A stretch of DNA of 64,000 nt from Chryseobacterium antibioticum (GCF_012927325.1 NZ_JABBGI010000004.1:62001-126000), one strand, 5' to 3'; counted from the stretch's first letter, positions 17,997 through 29,300 are shown. The notes: generated from the sequence alone by a model not told the origin. Made by a program: numbers and translations.

Positions 17997-20900
17997 ATGA
18001 AGAACTGGTCTTTTAAAAAATGGAACACCATTTTAGGATGGGTAATGTTCACAATCGCCCTGATTACTTATCTCTCCACCATGGAGCATTATCTCAGTTT
18101 TTGGGATTGCGGTGAGTACATTTCCTCAGCTGTAAAACTTGAAGTAACGCACGCTCCCGGAGCGGCTTTATTCCAGATTGTGGGTTCCGTGGCCAGTATA
18201 TTTGCATTGGGAAATGAACAGAATTATGCCATTGTGATCAATGCTATGTCTTCACTGTTCAGCGCATTTACCATCCTGTTCCTGTTCTGGACGATTACTC
18301 ATTTTGTGAGAAGGCTGTTAAACAAAGACTTTGAAGAAATAACGAAGCATCAGGAAATCTCCATTCTTTTTGCAGGAGCAGTAGGTGCATTATGTTTTAC
18401 ATTCTCAGATACGTTCTGGTTTTCTGCAGTAGAAGGGGAAGTATATTCTATGGCTTCTATGTTTATTGCATTGCTGGTGTGGCTCGTTACCAAATGGGAA
18501 AACGAATACAAAGCAGCCGATAACGAGAGATGGGTCATCCTTATTTTCTTCATATTAGGACTTTCAGTAGGAGTTCATATGATGTGTATGTTGGCGGTTC
18601 CGGCCGTTTGTCTGGTATATTACGCCAGAAATTACAAATTTACCTGGAAAAGTTTTATCTGGGCTAATGCCATCACCCTGTTAATTTTAAGTATTGTCTT
18701 CAAAATTATATTCCCACTCATCATGACGATGTTCGGAAAGCTTGAAATATTCTTTGTGAACGGACTTGGACTACCTTTCCACTCAGGAACGATAGCAGCA
18801 TTCATTCTGATGGCAGGAGCATCTTATTTCATGATTAAATATGCCAGAAAAGCTAAAAAAAGCATCTATCAGACGGTCGCTTTATCCGTGGTTTATATGG
18901 TCATCGGTTTTTCATGCTGGATGGTGATTCCTGTAAGAGCCAATGCCAATCCACCAATGAACCTGAATGATCCTGATACTGCGATCGGCATGCTGGATTA
19001 TTATAACCGAGAGCAGTACGGAGACTGGCCTACGATCTATGGACAAAACTACACGGCTTTTCTTGATGCGAACGGAATGGAAAAGAATGAAGATGGAAGT
19101 TTTAAAACTGAAAAGACAGGTGAAACCTTTGAAAAGGATGAGAAAACCGGAACGTACAGAAAAACCGGTGACCGATTCCGTTATGTTTTCAGTAAATCTC
19201 AGGTGAGTTTGATGCCGAGAATGTTCAATCAGGATAAAGATGTGATGGCTAACTACATTTCAATGTATGGAGCTCCGGATTTTACCTTCAATTACGATAA
19301 TGAAGAGGTCGCTGATAATCCTCAGGCAAAGCAGATATTTGATGAGTTGAGAGGGAAATATGAAGATAAATCCATCACAGCAGCAGATTATCTGAAAGTG
19401 AAGCCATACAACTTGATCAATGTTCAAAAGCCTTCACTGGCTCAGAATATGGACTATTTCATTACATTTCAAAACGGCTATTACTTCGTAAGATACCTGA
19501 TGTGGAACTTCGTGGGAAGACAGAACGATCTTGAAGGTAAAATGGAAAATACGAGAGGAAACTGGATCTCCGGAATTTCTTTCATCGATAATGCTTTACT
19601 TGGAAACCAGGACAAAATGCCAGCGAAGTTCAAAAATGAGAGTACAGTAAAATTCTTCTTTTTGCCCTTAATCTTAGGGTTGATTGGTTTCTTTTTTCAG
19701 TTGAACAGAGACTTCGGAAGATTTTACGCATTGCTTTCATTATTTGTTTTAACCGGACTCGGAATTGTTTTCTATACCGGTGTCAAACCGTTTGAAGTAA
19801 GAGAAAGAGATTATGCAATGGTAGGTTCCTTCTATGCATTTGCGATCTGGATCGGACTTGGAGCCGGAGCTATTTTATGGTTCATCCAATCTAAAGTGAA
19901 ATCTAATGTTGCTAATATAGCATTGGGCGTAATTTTATTGGGAGTTCCTTTTATGATGGGCTTTCAGAATTATACCCCACATGATCGCAGCAAAAAATCG
20001 GCAGCGCGTGACTATGCTTATTCATTCCTCAAGTCAGTGCCGAAAGATGATATTATTTTTATCTATGGCGATAACGATACTTTCCCTGTATGGGCCATTC
20101 AGGAGACGGAAAGATTCCGTGATGATGTGAAAACTGTAAATTTTACTCTTTTAGCCACGCCATGGTATATTGATCAGGTGAAAAGAAAAACGTATAATGC
20201 AACGGGAATTCCTACCCAACTGACTCATGAGGATTACAGAGATGGCGTGAACGATCAGATCTATATGATGAAGAAAGAAGACTGGGAAAGATTTTTCTCT
20301 ATGTTAAAAGAACAGGGCGTTCCGGATACAGAATTCCAGGTTTTCAGAAAGTTCCTTACACAGGATTCCTTAACGCTGAAAGAGGCTATGAGCTTCCTAA
20401 AGTTCAAATCTCCTGAAAAAGATGTGCTTCTTAAAATGTGCTTCGGAGAGGAAAAGTATGCGGAATACAATGTTCTTCCGGTGAACAAATTTATTCTTCC
20501 TGTTAATAAAGAAAATGCTTTAAAAGCAGGAATCATTACTCAGGCAGATCTTCCCAATGTGGTCAATCAGATCATGATCACTTACAAAGGAAACACCCTT
20601 TACAAAAATAACCTGATGATGCTTGATATGCTGGCGAATTTCGATTGGAAACGTCCTGTCAACTTCTCATCAGGAGGAGTCTATGACAGCGAAAATATTT
20701 TCTACCTCGATGAATATCTGCAGTTTGAAGGATTCAGCTACCGGCTGGTTCCTATTCATACGGCTCCCAATACGGATGGTGATATGGGCAGGGTAGATGT
20801 GAATTCTCTTTACAATGTCGTGAAAAACTTCAGATGGGGGAATTTTAAAGACCTTAGTATTCATTATGACGAGGCAGCTACCTCCAATATCATGAGCTAC

Positions 20901-21482
20901 AGAATGACGGCAAGCAGAGCAGCTTCAGCTCTGGCGTTAAACGGACAGAAAGCTAAAGCGCTGGAGATACTGGATCTTGTTTCAAAAGAAATTCCGGCCG
21001 AGAAATACAATGATCCACGTTCACTAAGTTCTATGGTGACAGGATATATCATCGCCGGGCAGGAGAAAAAAGGTCTTCAGTTGGCAGAAATCCTTAAAAA
21101 AGAGATTTTTGAAGAATATGATTATTACCTGAGCCTTTCCCCGGCATTCCAGAAACAGTCGGGTAGGCAGATGAGGGTGAAGCCGATGGAATATTCCCTC
21201 GTAGTATCTGCAGTTACAGATGCTTACAAAAAGCTGGGCCAGAATGAAAAAGCATATGCTTATCTGGTGAAATCCATTGAGCCTATTGATAAAAAGTTCA
21301 ATGTTTTTATTAAAGAACTTCAGCAGATGGGTAAAGAAAAAGCCACAAAAGAGTCTGAAAATGTACAGAAGATCACGCCTTTCTATCAATATTTATTTGA
21401 TGTGATGAAGCCTTTTGATTCTACTTACTCAGCGGAGAAGGAAGATCAGATTACCAGAGCAATGATTAAAGCAACCCAATAA
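17997..21482 (+). CDS. DUF2723 multi-pass membrane protein (TMEM260-like, probable glycosyltransferase)
   Basis: 1161 aa, normal for the Bacteroidota family. The N-terminal half is polytopic. It starts with FKKWNTILGWVMFTIALITYLSTM, then SFWDCGEYISSAVKLEVTHAPG, an acidic first-loop motif reminiscent of GT-C glycosyltransferases, and continues with about ten TM segments to about residue 660. The C-terminal soluble part has helical repeats after about residue 970. The vertebrate relative TMEM260 is an O-mannosyltransferase, so protein O-glycosylation at the inner membrane is a reasonable guess, not shown here. A terminator follows. Confidence 0.85.
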   Translation: MKNWSFKKWNTILGWVMFTIALITYLSTMEHYLSFWDCGEYISSAVKLEVTHAPGAALFQIVGSVASIFALGNEQNYAIVINAMSSLFSAFTILFLFWTITHFVRRLLNKDFEEITKHQEISILFAGAVGALCFTFSDTFWFSAVEGEVYSMASMFIALLVWLVTKWENEYKAADNERWVILIFFILGLSVGVHMMCMLAVPAVCLVYYARNYKFTWKSFIWANAITLLILSIVFKIIFPLIMTMFGKLEIFFVNGLGLPFHSGTIAAFILMAGASYFMIKYARKAKKSIYQTVALSVVYMVIGFSCWMVIPVRANANPPMNLNDPDTAIGMLDYYNREQYGDWPTIYGQNYTAFLDANGMEKNEDGSFKTEKTGETFEKDEKTGTYRKTGDRFRYVFSKSQVSLMPRMFNQDKDVMANYISMYGAPDFTFNYDNEEVADNPQAKQIFDELRGKYEDKSITAADYLKVKPYNLINVQKPSLAQNMDYFITFQNGYYFVRYLMWNFVGRQNDLEGKMENTRGNWISGISFIDNALLGNQDKMPAKFKNESTVKFFFLPLILGLIGFFFQLNRDFGRFYALLSLFVLTGLGIVFYTGVKPFEVRERDYAMVGSFYAFAIWIGLGAGAILWFIQSKVKSNVANIALGVILLGVPFMMGFQNYTPHDRSKKSAARDYAYSFLKSVPKDDIIFIYGDNDTFPVWAIQETERFRDDVKTVNFTLLATPWYIDQVKRKTYNATGIPTQLTHEDYRDGVNDQIYMMKKEDWERFFSMLKEQGVPDTEFQVFRKFLTQDSLTLKEAMSFLKFKSPEKDVLLKMCFGEEKYAEYNVLPVNKFILPVNKENALKAGIITQADLPNVVNQIMITYKGNTLYKNNLMMLDMLANFDWKRPVNFSSGGVYDSENIFYLDEYLQFEGFSYRLVPIHTAPNTDGDMGRVDVNSLYNVVKNFRWGNFKDLSIHYDEAATSNIMSYRMTASRAASALALNGQKAKALEILDLVSKEIPAEKYNDPRSLSSMVTGYIIAGQEKKGLQLAEILKKEIFEEYDYYLSLSPAFQKQSGRQMRVKPMEYSLVVSAVTDAYKKLGQNEKAYAYLVKSIEPIDKKFNVFIKELQQMGKEKATKESENVQKITPFYQYLFDVMKPFDSTYSAEKEDQITRAMIKATQ

Positions 21483-21535
21483 TATAAGGTCCTGTCTGTA
21501 AGGCGAAAATTAAAACAGACTTATCCGAAATAGGG

Positions 21536-21573
21536 CAGGCCTCCGGATCACTGATCCGGAGTGCTTGTTTTTT
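21536..21573 (+). terminator. Intrinsic terminator after DUF2723 gene
   Basis: CTCCGGAT and ATCCGGAG pair around a 5-nt loop (from 21541), with further imperfect pairing outward, and are followed by GCTTGTTTTTTT. It sits between the convergent DUF2723 and GNAT genes. Confidence 0.75.
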
Positions 21574-22088
21574 TAATGAGTCTTCCCGGGAGTCATGTGG
21601 TCCGCCGTATTTAGAAAAAGTTGTGTATTGCAGCCTGTTTCTTTCTTTTCTGCATTATCAATCACTTCTACAAACCCGATTTTTCTGTACAGGTTGTATG
21701 CTTTTTCATTTTTATCGGTTACTCCAAGGAAAATAGTGATTCCGCCAAACCTTTTATGAGCTTCGTCAATGACAGCCTGAATCAGTCCAAAACCTATATT
21801 TTTACCTTGGAAACTCCCTCTGACATACATCTGATAAATATTTCCGGTATTATTTTCGTCTTTCACAAAAGCACAAATTCCTATAAGCGTATCATCTACA
21901 AATGCTCCCATGACAAATCTATCCCGAGCCTGGCTTTCGATGTCACTTTCCAGACGGAATTTTTCAATTTTAAGCGATTCCTGATAATTGGCCCCGAATG
22001 ATTCCGGAAACTTTTCTAAACTTTCCAGCCGGATGATTCTATAATTCCTGCTTTCGTGGGGTAGAAGTATGCGGTAGTTTATATTCAT
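21573..22088 (-). CDS. GNAT family N-acetyltransferase
   Basis: 171 aa. The start is placed at the ATG encoding MNINYRILLPHESRNYRIIRLESL. The in-frame start at 22214 would add 42 low-complexity Lys/Phe-rich residues. The GNAT core is clear: VDDTLIGICAFVKDE (beta4), IYQMYVRGSFQGKNIGFGLIQAVIDEA (acetyl-CoA pyrophosphate loop in Q-G-K-N-I-G), FLGVTDKNEKAYNLYRKIGFVEV. Its substrate is an amine that cannot be identified. Confidence 0.88.
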   Translation of the reverse strand: MNINYRILLPHESRNYRIIRLESLEKFPESFGANYQESLKIEKFRLESDIESQARDRFVMGAFVDDTLIGICAFVKDENNTGNIYQMYVRGSFQGKNIGFGLIQAVIDEAHKRFGGITIFLGVTDKNEKAYNLYRKIGFVEVIDNAEKKETGCNTQLFLNTADHMTPGKTH

Positions 22089-22414
22089 GATAATGAAATT
22101 TTGAATTGATATTTTTTCGTTGTATCTATTAAATTTGTGAAAATGTTTTTTAAATAAACTCTTTTTTTTAATGAAAAATGAATTTTTGTCTTTTTTTATT
22201 AAAATAGTTAACAAGAATGTTTCTAATTAATATTTTGTTTTTATGTTTTTTATTCAATTTAACGTTGGAATTTTTGTATATTTATAACAAACTAACAACT
22301 ATTTCGTTAATGTACTCAATATTGATTTGTTCTGCTCTGTAAAAAGGAGCAATATGAAAAGAGAGTATACAGATCAAAAATAACTGATAAATTATAGATG
22401 AATAACATCGTATT
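22089..22414. other. A+T-rich intergenic region between divergent genes
   Basis: About 325 bp with long T and A runs. It must hold the promoters of the GNAT gene (left) and the TPR regulator (right), but no box matching TAnnTTTG with a partner was found. No small gene was recognised. Confidence 0.5.
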
Positions 22415-23890
22415 ATGAAAAAGTTGATAGTCCGTACCATGCGGATGATGATATTGTTTATTATTATTTCATGCAGCCAGATTTCTCCCTATCATCATAC
22501 AGAAGATTTTGATCAGCCTTTGATCCAACAGAACAATGACATGAATTCTTCAGGGAATTTTGAAGCACTTGTTAAACTTAATGGAGAATATTTTAAAAAA
22601 GCAGGTAAAATTGGATACGAAGAAGGTAAAGGCCTTTGTCTTCTCAATATTGCCAATGTCAATTCTACGGAAGGGGATTACGAGAGGGCACACATTCTTT
22701 TAGATAAAGCTGGGGAAAGCCTTAAACATTCAAAAAATAATTTTCACAGGGCTAAATTTTATGACAGCTATGCCCATTATTATTCCCATCTTAAACAGTA
22801 CGATAAGGCAATCATCTATAGTGATTCGGCAATGCATGCTTTAAAAAAAGCGCCAGATTCAGAACTTAAAAAGAAGCTCCTGCCCAGGATTTATACTAAC
22901 AGGGGTGCCTATTTTGCATGGAAAGGGCAATTGGGAAACTCATTGAAAAATTTCCACAAAGGAAATGCCTTAGAGAAATCAGCTTATTCTACCTGTATGA
23001 TTGCCCAGTATCATCTCTATACCGAAAGGCTGGATTCAGCAGGAATATATGCTTTACGTGCAGAAGAAATGATGAACCATCAGAAAACACCCGATGTTGA
23101 AAAGCTGTGGATCTATTATACGGTAGGGTACTACAATAATGAAATCGACCATTATGATGAGGCTGAAAAAATGCTTAAAAATGCATTGCAGATGAGTATT
23201 AAAACCAGACTCACCTATTCCTTCCATATAAAAGATATCTATAAAGCCTTGGCGGATTTGTACAAGAAGAAAAAAGATAAAGAAAAATCATTCTACTACC
23301 TGTCCAAATATTTGGAGGAAGACAACAGACTGAACGAGTCAAGATTTGCAGCGATCAATAAAACGGCAGATACTTTTATATCAGAAGCTAAAAAGGAAGT
23401 GGATCAACGGGAAAATGACTTATGGATTATGGGAATTTTATCTTTTGTCATCCTTTCTGTATCAGGATTATATACCCGGAAAAAAATACATCTTTTAAGG
23501 CTGAAGAAGAAAAGCATGAAGACAGAAACAGATACATTAAAGAATAGGGTATACGAAAAGAAACTTCAGGAAGTTACTGAACTGGCAAAGAAAAATGATT
23601 CGTCATTTCTAATGAAGTTTAAAGAGCTGAATCCTGAGTTTATAAGGAGATTGCTAACCATTAATCCTGATCTTGAAAACTCTGAACTTGCTTTCTGTGG
23701 ACTGCTGAAACTCCATTTTACTTCCAGGGAAATTGCAGATTACACATTTGTTCAGCATAAATCTATTCAGCAGAAAAAGTACAGAATCAGAAAGAAACTG
23801 AATATTGAAGGCGATCAGGATATCTATGAATTCTTTGATCATATAGAAAAAATATCGCATGAAGAATTTCAGAAGAAACCTTACATTTGA
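22415..23890 (+). CDS. Membrane-anchored TPR protein with C-terminal HTH (paralogue 1)
   Basis: 491 aa. The N-terminus MILFIIISCSQ looks like a lipoprotein or signal sequence. TPR-type helical repeats cover about 50-325 (GKLDLCLLNIAN-type, KQYDKAIIYSDSAMHAL). One TM segment lies at about 333-353 (LWIMGILSFVILSVSGLY), then a basic coiled coil, then a LuxR/sigma4-like DNA-binding end (LHFTSREIADYTFVQHKSIQQKKYRIRKKL). The layout puts TPRs outside and the HTH in the cytosol, as in flavobacterial TPR-LuxR one-component sensors. It is followed 60 nt later by a paralogue. Confidence 0.82.
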   Translation: MKKLIVRTMRMMILFIIISCSQISPYHHTEDFDQPLIQQNNDMNSSGNFEALVKLNGEYFKKAGKIGYEEGKGLCLLNIANVNSTEGDYERAHILLDKAGESLKHSKNNFHRAKFYDSYAHYYSHLKQYDKAIIYSDSAMHALKKAPDSELKKKLLPRIYTNRGAYFAWKGQLGNSLKNFHKGNALEKSAYSTCMIAQYHLYTERLDSAGIYALRAEEMMNHQKTPDVEKLWIYYTVGYYNNEIDHYDEAEKMLKNALQMSIKTRLTYSFHIKDIYKALADLYKKKKDKEKSFYYLSKYLEEDNRLNESRFAAINKTADTFISEAKKEVDQRENDLWIMGILSFVILSVSGLYTRKKIHLLRLKKKSMKTETDTLKNRVYEKKLQEVTELAKKNDSSFLMKFKELNPEFIRRLLTINPDLENSELAFCGLLKLHFTSREIADYTFVQHKSIQQKKYRIRKKLNIEGDQDIYEFFDHIEKISHEEFQKKPYI

Positions 23891-23950
23891 ACGTAGGACT
23901 TTAGCCTCTCATTCCTCTTGAAAAAAATCTAATTAATTATAAAAACGTAC

Positions 23951-25378
23951 ATGATACGCTGCTCTATTTTCGCTTTGCTCTTTATTTTGACATCATGCAC
24001 TAAGGATTTTCATAATGAATATGAGAATGATTTTGACTCTCCTTTACTCACGCAAAATGAAAAATTTCGTCTTTCCGGTGATTATGATGCTCTTGTGAAG
24101 CTGAACAAAAAATATTATCAGAAAGCAGAAAAAATAGGATATGAAGACGGAAAAGCCTTGTGCTATCTGAACCTCGCCAATGTCAATCTGCTGCTGGAAA
24201 ACTATCAGAGGGCAGAATTCTTTCTTAATAAGGCAGATAAAATTACTAAACGTTCAAAAAATAAAATTCATAAAGCCAAATTCAATAATGATTATAGCAA
24301 TTTTCAGATGCACCTTAAGCGGTTGGATAAGTCATTTGAATACAACGCATTGGCAATGAATTATATAAAGGGTACTCCGGAATCTCCGTTCCGGAATGAT
24401 GTTCTCTTTAAAATCTATTATAGACAGGGGGATTATTTTTACCGAAAAAATCAGTACACTCCTGCATTGGACTATTTCCGTAAAGCTAAAAAATTAGACC
24501 ATTCGGGACGCACAGAGTGCGCTATTGGAGATCTCTATTTATATGGATTCAAAAATATGGATTCCGCCCGGATCTATCTGTCAAAAATAGCTGAAGCATG
24601 TAACCGGCAGGGCAGAACAGATGGGGTAGCTCTTAATGCAAATACCGTTTTGGGAGAATATTATTTGATCACCAAACAGTATGATAAAGCAGAAGAATCA
24701 CTGCTAAAGGCATTGGAAATCAATAACAAAACAAAATATGTCTTTGCGCAGTACACCAAATACATTTATACGGACCTTAAATCCCTGTACGAAAGCAAAG
24801 GAGATAAAGAGAAAGCACTGATGTATCTCCAGGCCTACACACAGGAAAGGAGCAGATCCGATACCGCTTTGCTGGAAGCGATAAACTATGATATGGAAGG
24901 CTTTATTGCAGACACACAAACAGATACCCAAAACCACAGGTATAATATTCTGGTTATTGTTATTGTTTCGACATTGATTTTCGGACTGCTTGGAATGTAT
25001 GCGTGGAAAATAATAAAACAGCTGCAAAATAGAAGAGAGCAGCTTAAAGATGAAACAGAGGAACTGAAAAATCAGATCCATAATACCAGTCAGGAGGATG
25101 TCATTGAACTGGCTAGAAAAAATGACCCCTCGTTTTTAGACAATTTTAAGGAGGCTTATCCCGGTTTTATTGAAAAAGTACTGGCTATGAATCCCGATCT
25201 TGAAAATTCTGATCTGGTTTTCTGTGCCATGCTGAAACTTCATTTTACTTCTAAAGAAATTGCCAGCTATACCTTTGTGCAGCCAAGATCCATCCAGCAA
25301 AAGAAATACAGGCTCCGCAAAAAGCTCAATATTCCAACGGAGACAGATATCTATCAGTTTTTTGATGGTCTGATGTGA
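23951..25378 (+). CDS. Membrane-anchored TPR protein with C-terminal HTH (paralogue 2)
   Basis: 475 aa, same plan as the preceding gene. Lipoprotein-like leader MIRCSIFALLFILTSCTKD, TPR helices about 45-315, TM about 331-351 (ILVIVIVSTLIFGLLGMYAW), coiled coil, and HTH LHFTSKEIASYTFVQPRSIQQKKYRLRKKL. The shared segments NEKF/ED-F-D-P-L near the N-terminus, Y-D-ALVKLN and NPDLENS show recent tandem duplication. The ligands are probably different because the TPR surfaces have diverged. The target genes are unknown. It is probably co-transcribed with paralogue 1. Confidence 0.82.
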   Translation: MIRCSIFALLFILTSCTKDFHNEYENDFDSPLLTQNEKFRLSGDYDALVKLNKKYYQKAEKIGYEDGKALCYLNLANVNLLLENYQRAEFFLNKADKITKRSKNKIHKAKFNNDYSNFQMHLKRLDKSFEYNALAMNYIKGTPESPFRNDVLFKIYYRQGDYFYRKNQYTPALDYFRKAKKLDHSGRTECAIGDLYLYGFKNMDSARIYLSKIAEACNRQGRTDGVALNANTVLGEYYLITKQYDKAEESLLKALEINNKTKYVFAQYTKYIYTDLKSLYESKGDKEKALMYLQAYTQERSRSDTALLEAINYDMEGFIADTQTDTQNHRYNILVIVIVSTLIFGLLGMYAWKIIKQLQNRREQLKDETEELKNQIHNTSQEDVIELARKNDPSFLDNFKEAYPGFIEKVLAMNPDLENSDLVFCAMLKLHFTSKEIASYTFVQPRSIQQKKYRLRKKLNIPTETDIYQFFDGLM

Positions 25379-25442
25379 TTCGTCCGGATATTCCATTCTG
25401 GTCTATTTGTTGGGAATTCATTTGAGTAAATACAAATTATTT

Positions 25443-25480
25443 TAAAATAAAAAAACTGCCTGATCACATCAGACAGCCCT
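25443..25480 (-). terminator. Minus-strand hairpin terminator
   Basis: Read on the minus strand: GGCTGTCTGAT-GTG-ATCAGGCAG followed by TTTTTTTATTTT. The stem has one mismatch. No annotated minus-strand gene lies upstream of it, so it may end an unrecognised transcript. Its stem resembles the plus-strand hairpin at about 25912. Confidence 0.55.
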
Positions 25481-25909
25481 CGAAATATTTTTTTTCATCA
25501 TAACTGAAAACCAATTTCATCAATTGTTGTTATAATTTCAAATTTGCACTTTTTATTAGGAAACGAAAAAAAACAATATACTACACAGGTACTACGGTGC
25601 GATTTTTTTTTCATTAATTATCAATTTCTACTTAATTTTTAATACAACGGTTAAGTCCAGTTTTTTAAATATATGCTATTGGTTTTTAGTGTGTTAATAT
25701 TATTTTGGTGTTGTTTTATGCATCATAATTGGATGATTTCAAAAATTAATGAGTCCCATTAATCATTATTTTGCTTTTTACAAATGTTGCGATTTGTATT
25801 TCGAGGTAGTACATAAGTAGAATGTCTATTTTTGGTTTTAAATTTTACATATAAGAATTTTGAAGCGGATAATTTTTCAATTGTTCTCGTTAGTAAAAAT
25901 TAGGAATAG

Positions 25910-25942
25910 CTGTCTGACTTTGTCGGGCAGCTTTTTTTATGG
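25910..25942 (+). terminator. Plus-strand hairpin terminator
   Basis: GCTGTCTGAC-TTT-GTCGGGCAGC (G-U pairs allowed) is followed by TTTTTTTA. No coding sequence precedes it for 530 bp. Together with the TATTTTTG at 25827 it could bound a short RNA of about 100 nt. Confidence 0.6.
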
Positions 25943-26348
25943 CGCCATCTGCAGAGCTTTATATTTTTAAAATTGAAAAGATTAAAACCATTAAAAAATT
26001 CAGGCATTATGATATTCTCATTTATACTATCCTTATTCACAATAATAATAAGTGTTTCCCATAGAAAAATTTCAAATTATGTTAAATAGTTTGAAAGAAA
26101 GTTGAATTTTAATTACTTGTAAATCAGTATTTTATATTTAAGAAGTATCTGAATAGTATCTGATTTTATCTAAGTATTAAGATGATAGTGATAGTTTTAT
26201 TACCCTAAATGAATCTTCATTATTCGATGCGTTTATCTCAGATAAAACACTGAAGCAGTGAAATTTTGATAATCTTTGAATGTGATGATAATCAACAATG
26301 AGTGAAGCTTCATTTAAAATTAAATCAACTATTATATTAATCCGTTTT

Positions 26349-29300
26349 ATGAAAAAAAGAATTCTATTAGTGAGTGTATTGGCTGCCGGATTTACCGCTG
26401 CTTATGGACAAAGATGGGAGCCGGTAGGGCAGAAAACATCCGAAATCAGAAAAGGTGTTGAGGTCAGACAGGCGTACAGAGTAGATCTGATGACGCTTAG
26501 AAGTCTTCTGAAAGATGCAGTGGAAACAGGAAAAGGAGCAAAACCGGTGATTGTTTCTCTGCCTACAGCAGAAGGGAAAATTGAAAAGTTCGCGGTATAC
26601 AGTAATCCTGTTATGGAGAAATCTCTGGCGGAAAGATATCAGCTGGGTTCATTTGTAGGAGCAGGTGTAGATGATCCGTCTAAATATATCAGGTTCAGTA
26701 CTGCCCCTACAGAGATGGAAGCGATGATTATTAAGAATGGCGTATTCCAGTTTATCGAACCTATTAGTGTGGATAAACAGACGTATGGAGTGTTTTATAA
26801 GACAAAGGAAGAAGGCGGAATACATGGCTTTGAATGTGATACAAAAGAGCATAATTTTAAAGATATCGAGAAGTTGGTTGAAAACGGAAAAAATCAACTT
26901 TCCAATGTAGGAATTACCAGCAGACCTACCAACACAAGATACAGAACATTCAGAATGGCTATGGCAGTAACGGGAGAATACTCTCAATTCCATGGAGGTA
27001 CAGCACTGGGAGCGCTTACGGCTGTCAATAATACAATGACCAGAATCAATGGAGTTTTTGAAAAAGATTTTGGGGCTCATTTTATTGTTCAGGATCTTCC
27101 GGGAATTATTTATACAGATCCGGCAACAGATTTTTATACTCCTCAGGCTGTTCAGGGTGATCCATCGCTCAATTTACAGCTTCAGCGGATACTGACAACT
27201 CAGGTAGGAGATGCTAATTATGATATTGGACATGTGTTTCATCGTAATGCTGGTGGCAGCAGAAACGGTAATGCAGGAGGCATAGGAATTGTCTGTTCAA
27301 GCCCTCCGAATAATAATGCCCTGGGTAAAGGATCAGCGTTTTCTATGAGTCCAGACCCGGTAGGGGAAGTTTTTGATCTAATGGCCGCACATGAAATGGG
27401 GCACCAGTTAGGAGCCAATCATACCTTTTCAATGAGAACTGAAGGTTACGGTGCCAATGTAGAACCTTGGGGCGGAACAACCATTATGGGATATCCGGGA
27501 ATTACTCAGGATAATATTCAGGCAAATATGGATGGATATTTCCACTATAAATCTATTTCTCAAGTATTAAATGTACTGGAAAGTAAACCTGCATGTGGTA
27601 TCGGAACAGAGATTGTAGGAAATACAGCTCCGGTAATTACTCCGCTTGCCAGCTATTCCATTCCTAAAGGAACTGCTTATTACTTGGATGCCAACGCTAT
27701 AGATGCCGAAAATGATTTATTCAATTATACATGGGAACAATACAACAGCGTAGGGGATAGAAATACAATATCCGGAGATAGCGGCTGGGGTTATAATGCA
27801 GAAGGAGCATTAGCAAGATCACTGCCCGGAACTCCAAACAGCAGAAGATATTTTCCTAAACTTGAAACTGTAATGAATGGAATACTGACGGACAAACCAA
27901 CATTGGAAACAGTTTCCTATATTCCGAGAGAGTTGAATTATGCTGTGACGGTAAGAGACCAAAGTCTACAGAGACCAATGACTTCAACTTCCGAAACAAC
28001 AGTAATAATAGGAAATGACGGGCCTTTCAAATTTAATGGATTAACTACTTCTTCAATATTGTATAATGATGCGCCCAACACTATTTATTGGGATGTAGCC
28101 AATACAAATAATGCTCCGTATAATGTAGCTACTGTAAAAATAGACTATACTAAAGATAATGGAGTTACCTGGACAGATCTCGTTGCTTCTACTCCTAATA
28201 CCGGAAGTTATACGGTACAGATGCCGGGTAGTTTAAATGGAGCTGTTAAGCTAAGAATATCAACAATAAATAATATTTTCTATGCAGTATCTCCGGCAAT
28301 TACTGTGGGAACTGTTCCTACTTCTACTACAGATGCTCCAACAGGAGTGGCTGCAATAAGCACAGAGATTTTGAAAACAACAGCAAGAGTTTCCTGGAAT
28401 AAAGTGTCAGGAGCTACTTATTCTATCAATTACAGAAAAACAGGTGCGGTAAACTGGTCAAATACAACCAGCCCAACGAATTCTGTACTATTGAATAATT
28501 TAGAAGATGAAACCAATTATGAAGTGCAGGTTGCTGCAGTTGTGAACAGCGTACCTGGAGCATTCTCCGGTAATTATGCTTTTAAAACGAAGGGATTAAG
28601 AACGGGCGTAGATTACTGTTTAATGACTACAGGTGGAAATGGAGGAAGCTTTAACAGTGGTCTTGTCAGATTAACTTTATCTAATTTAGCGTACGTTTTT
28701 ACAGGTTTAGATGTTTATAAAACCTACCTGGATTTTAGCGAAGATGCATCAAAATTAGTGAACTTAACAAAAGGAACTCAGTACACTGCTAACTTTAGAA
28801 ACCTGGCAGGAGGAAATTACGAGGATTGGCTTGAAATCTGGATAGACTATAATAGAAATGGTGTTTTTGAAGATTCAGAAAAGGTGGTTTCTAATAGTGG
28901 CCTGCCTGTAAGTATAGCTCCAGGTACATTTGTACGTGATGGAAATGTAACATTTACGGTGCCTTCGACTGCCTATTCCGGAGATAAACTGTTAAGAATG
29001 AGAGTAGCAAGTACGTTCTTTAATGCAGCTAACGGACCATGTGGAAGCCCTACTATTTCTGTTCCTGGTGGTGTTATTTCTGTAGGTTCATTCAGAGATT
29101 TCTCTGTAAAAATTTCAGAAAACGCTGCCCTTGCAGTAAATGAAATAAAAGAAACTCAATCTGGAATAGCGATTTATCCAAATCCTGCCGATACCTATGT
29201 AGAAGTAAAGAACATCAAAGGGAAAGCAGAGTACAAAATCTACAGTGCAGACGGAAGACTGGCACAGGAAGGAAAACTGAATGATCAGAGAATCAATGTA

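Larger units (their letters stand above)
25379..26348. other. Long noncoding A+T-rich region
   Basis: About 970 bp without a credible gene. It contains two similar hairpin-terminators pointing away from each other (about 25448-25480 on the minus strand and about 25912-25940 on the plus strand), a lone TATTTTTG box at 25827-25834, and a direct repeat AGTATCTGA near 26142-26163. Promoter elements for the metalloprotease gene must lie at the right end but were not recognised. Confidence 0.5.

Noticed and set aside
26649..27080. 143-aa minus-strand frame
   Set aside because: Antisense shadow of the metalloprotease gene, with Cys/His/Ser-rich composition typical of shadows.
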